This document shows positions 63,579-64,000 of a stretch of DNA of 64,000 nucleotides, piece after piece. The notes under the pieces are model-generated. The model was given only the letters and a program-made list of their open reading frames with translations. It did no database searches and was not told where the DNA came from. Position numbers and translations under genes: made by a program. Position 1 is the first letter of the stretch. The number at the start of each line of letters is the position of its first letter. The DNA is from Flavobacterium chilense (lineage in GTDB: Bacteria > Bacteroidota > Bacteroidia > Flavobacteriales > Flavobacteriaceae), in NCBI RefSeq assembly GCF_001602525.1, contig NZ_LSYT01000006.1:469903-533902 (forward strand), in the 5' to 3' direction.

Positions 63579-63609
63579 TATTGCTGGGCAATCCCGAAAG
63601 TTTTCGGGA
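63579..63609. repeat. Adjacent hairpins upstream of the effector gene
   Basis: ATTGC-TGG-GCAAT (63580-63592) is followed by TCCCGAAA-GT-TTTCGGGA (63592-63609). Two perfect inverted repeats in a row, on the 5' side of the effector gene. Confidence 0.6.
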
Positions 63610-63728
63610 CTGACTTTGTGCTAATTGGTCAGGAGACTTTTATCAAGCTTAGGAACTCTTCGCAGAGTGGAGAAATATAAAATCTCTGTTTCAGAATTGT
63701 AAAAATTATATCTCATTTTAATTGAATG

Positions 63729-64000
63729 GTTTTGAATTAAGTATTAAAAATGAGCATTAACATCATTAAACCTCCCAAAAACAGAACTCCAATCATATGA
63801 TTTCGATTACTGTTATCATCTTTTTTTTGGTTACTTCCGGCTGGTGACCAAAAACTTGAAAATGTTCTAAATTCATTATCGTTTAACAACGTTGTTAAAT
63901 TGAAATAAAAAAATCGAACCGTAGCTCCCAAAAACTCAAGAATAATTCGGCCACATATTATTTGTTCAAAATCCATTTTGAAATAGTATTACGTTTAATT
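63729..64000. repeat. Direct repeat R1 (right copy), continuing past the window
   Basis: 272 bp visible, four substitutions from 61007-61278. It brackets the effector-immunity cargo between the copies (61279-63728). Confidence 0.95.
63737..63976 (-). CDS. 79-residue membrane protein, copy 2
   Basis: As copy 1 at 61015, but LMLIFNT in place of LMLFFNT at the end. Its own upstream gene lies beyond 64000; by analogy with copy 1 it should be another zinc-ribbon gene. Confidence 0.8.
   Translation of the reverse strand: MDFEQIICGRIILEFLGATVRFFYFNLTTLLNDNEFRTFSSFWSPAGSNQKKDDNSNRNHMIGVLFLGGLMMLMLIFNT

Overview
The window is chromosomal DNA of a Flavobacterium-type bacterium (Bacteroidota). The evidence is strong AT richness, promoter-like TAnnTTTG elements, type IX secretion (T9SS) sorting domains with a PorP/SprF partner, TonB-dependent outer-membrane proteins, a fused SecDF, a short gyrase B, and Flavobacteriaceae-style intergenic word repeats. 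No rRNA gene, intact tRNA gene, insertion sequence or CRISPR array was recognised.

Layout. 1-7300 (+): a 1004-residue TPR protein, a PhzF-family enzyme, an outer-membrane barrel, an acetyltransferase and a GreA-like protein. 7348-8680 (-): a compact SRPBCC / EVE / MarR operon with an inverted repeat just upstream of its -7 element. 9240-22337 (+): housekeeping genes: asparagine synthetase B, a second asparagine synthetase whose glutaminase site is lost, an M16 peptidase, gyrB, mdh and secDF. A broken PagL-like gene (about 22428-22780) follows. 22831-28157 (-): lgt, yidD, cysS, a small four-helix-bundle ORF with a damaged start, folE and an aminotransferase. 28280-36123 (+): an aspartyl protease with PDZ domain, then the T9SS trio (type B CTD protein, PorP/SprF, OmpA) and a lipoprotein. 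36199-47825: a DUF1573 protein, valS, a subtilase with a T9SS tail, an amino-acid permease, a siderophore-type TonB receptor and a DUF4198 protein. 48011-58155: an MFS transporter, a PP2C-like phosphatase, topB, a lipoprotein with a CxxCH motif, small secreted or membrane proteins, a GreA-family protein with a structured leader and a DUF5995 protein.

58288-64000 is the accessory part: DUF1877, a two-helix membrane protein, a lipoprotein, an XRE regulator, and then the most interesting module. On the minus strand, an 'evolved' Hcp/TssD protein (type VI secretion subtype iii tube protein, residues about 1-125) is fused to a C-terminal domain with a hydrolase-like AES...EVYAIANTMVN pattern. It overlaps by 11 bp a gene for a small exported protein, which is the likely cognate immunity protein. 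A zinc-ribbon gene and a 79-residue membrane protein follow. The 79-residue gene is duplicated almost perfectly (4 differences in 272 bp) at 61007-61278 and 63729-64000, bracketing the effector-immunity cargo. The second copy runs off the window edge, so an array of such modules probably continues to the right.

All function assignments come from reading motifs and overall protein resemblance. No database search was run.
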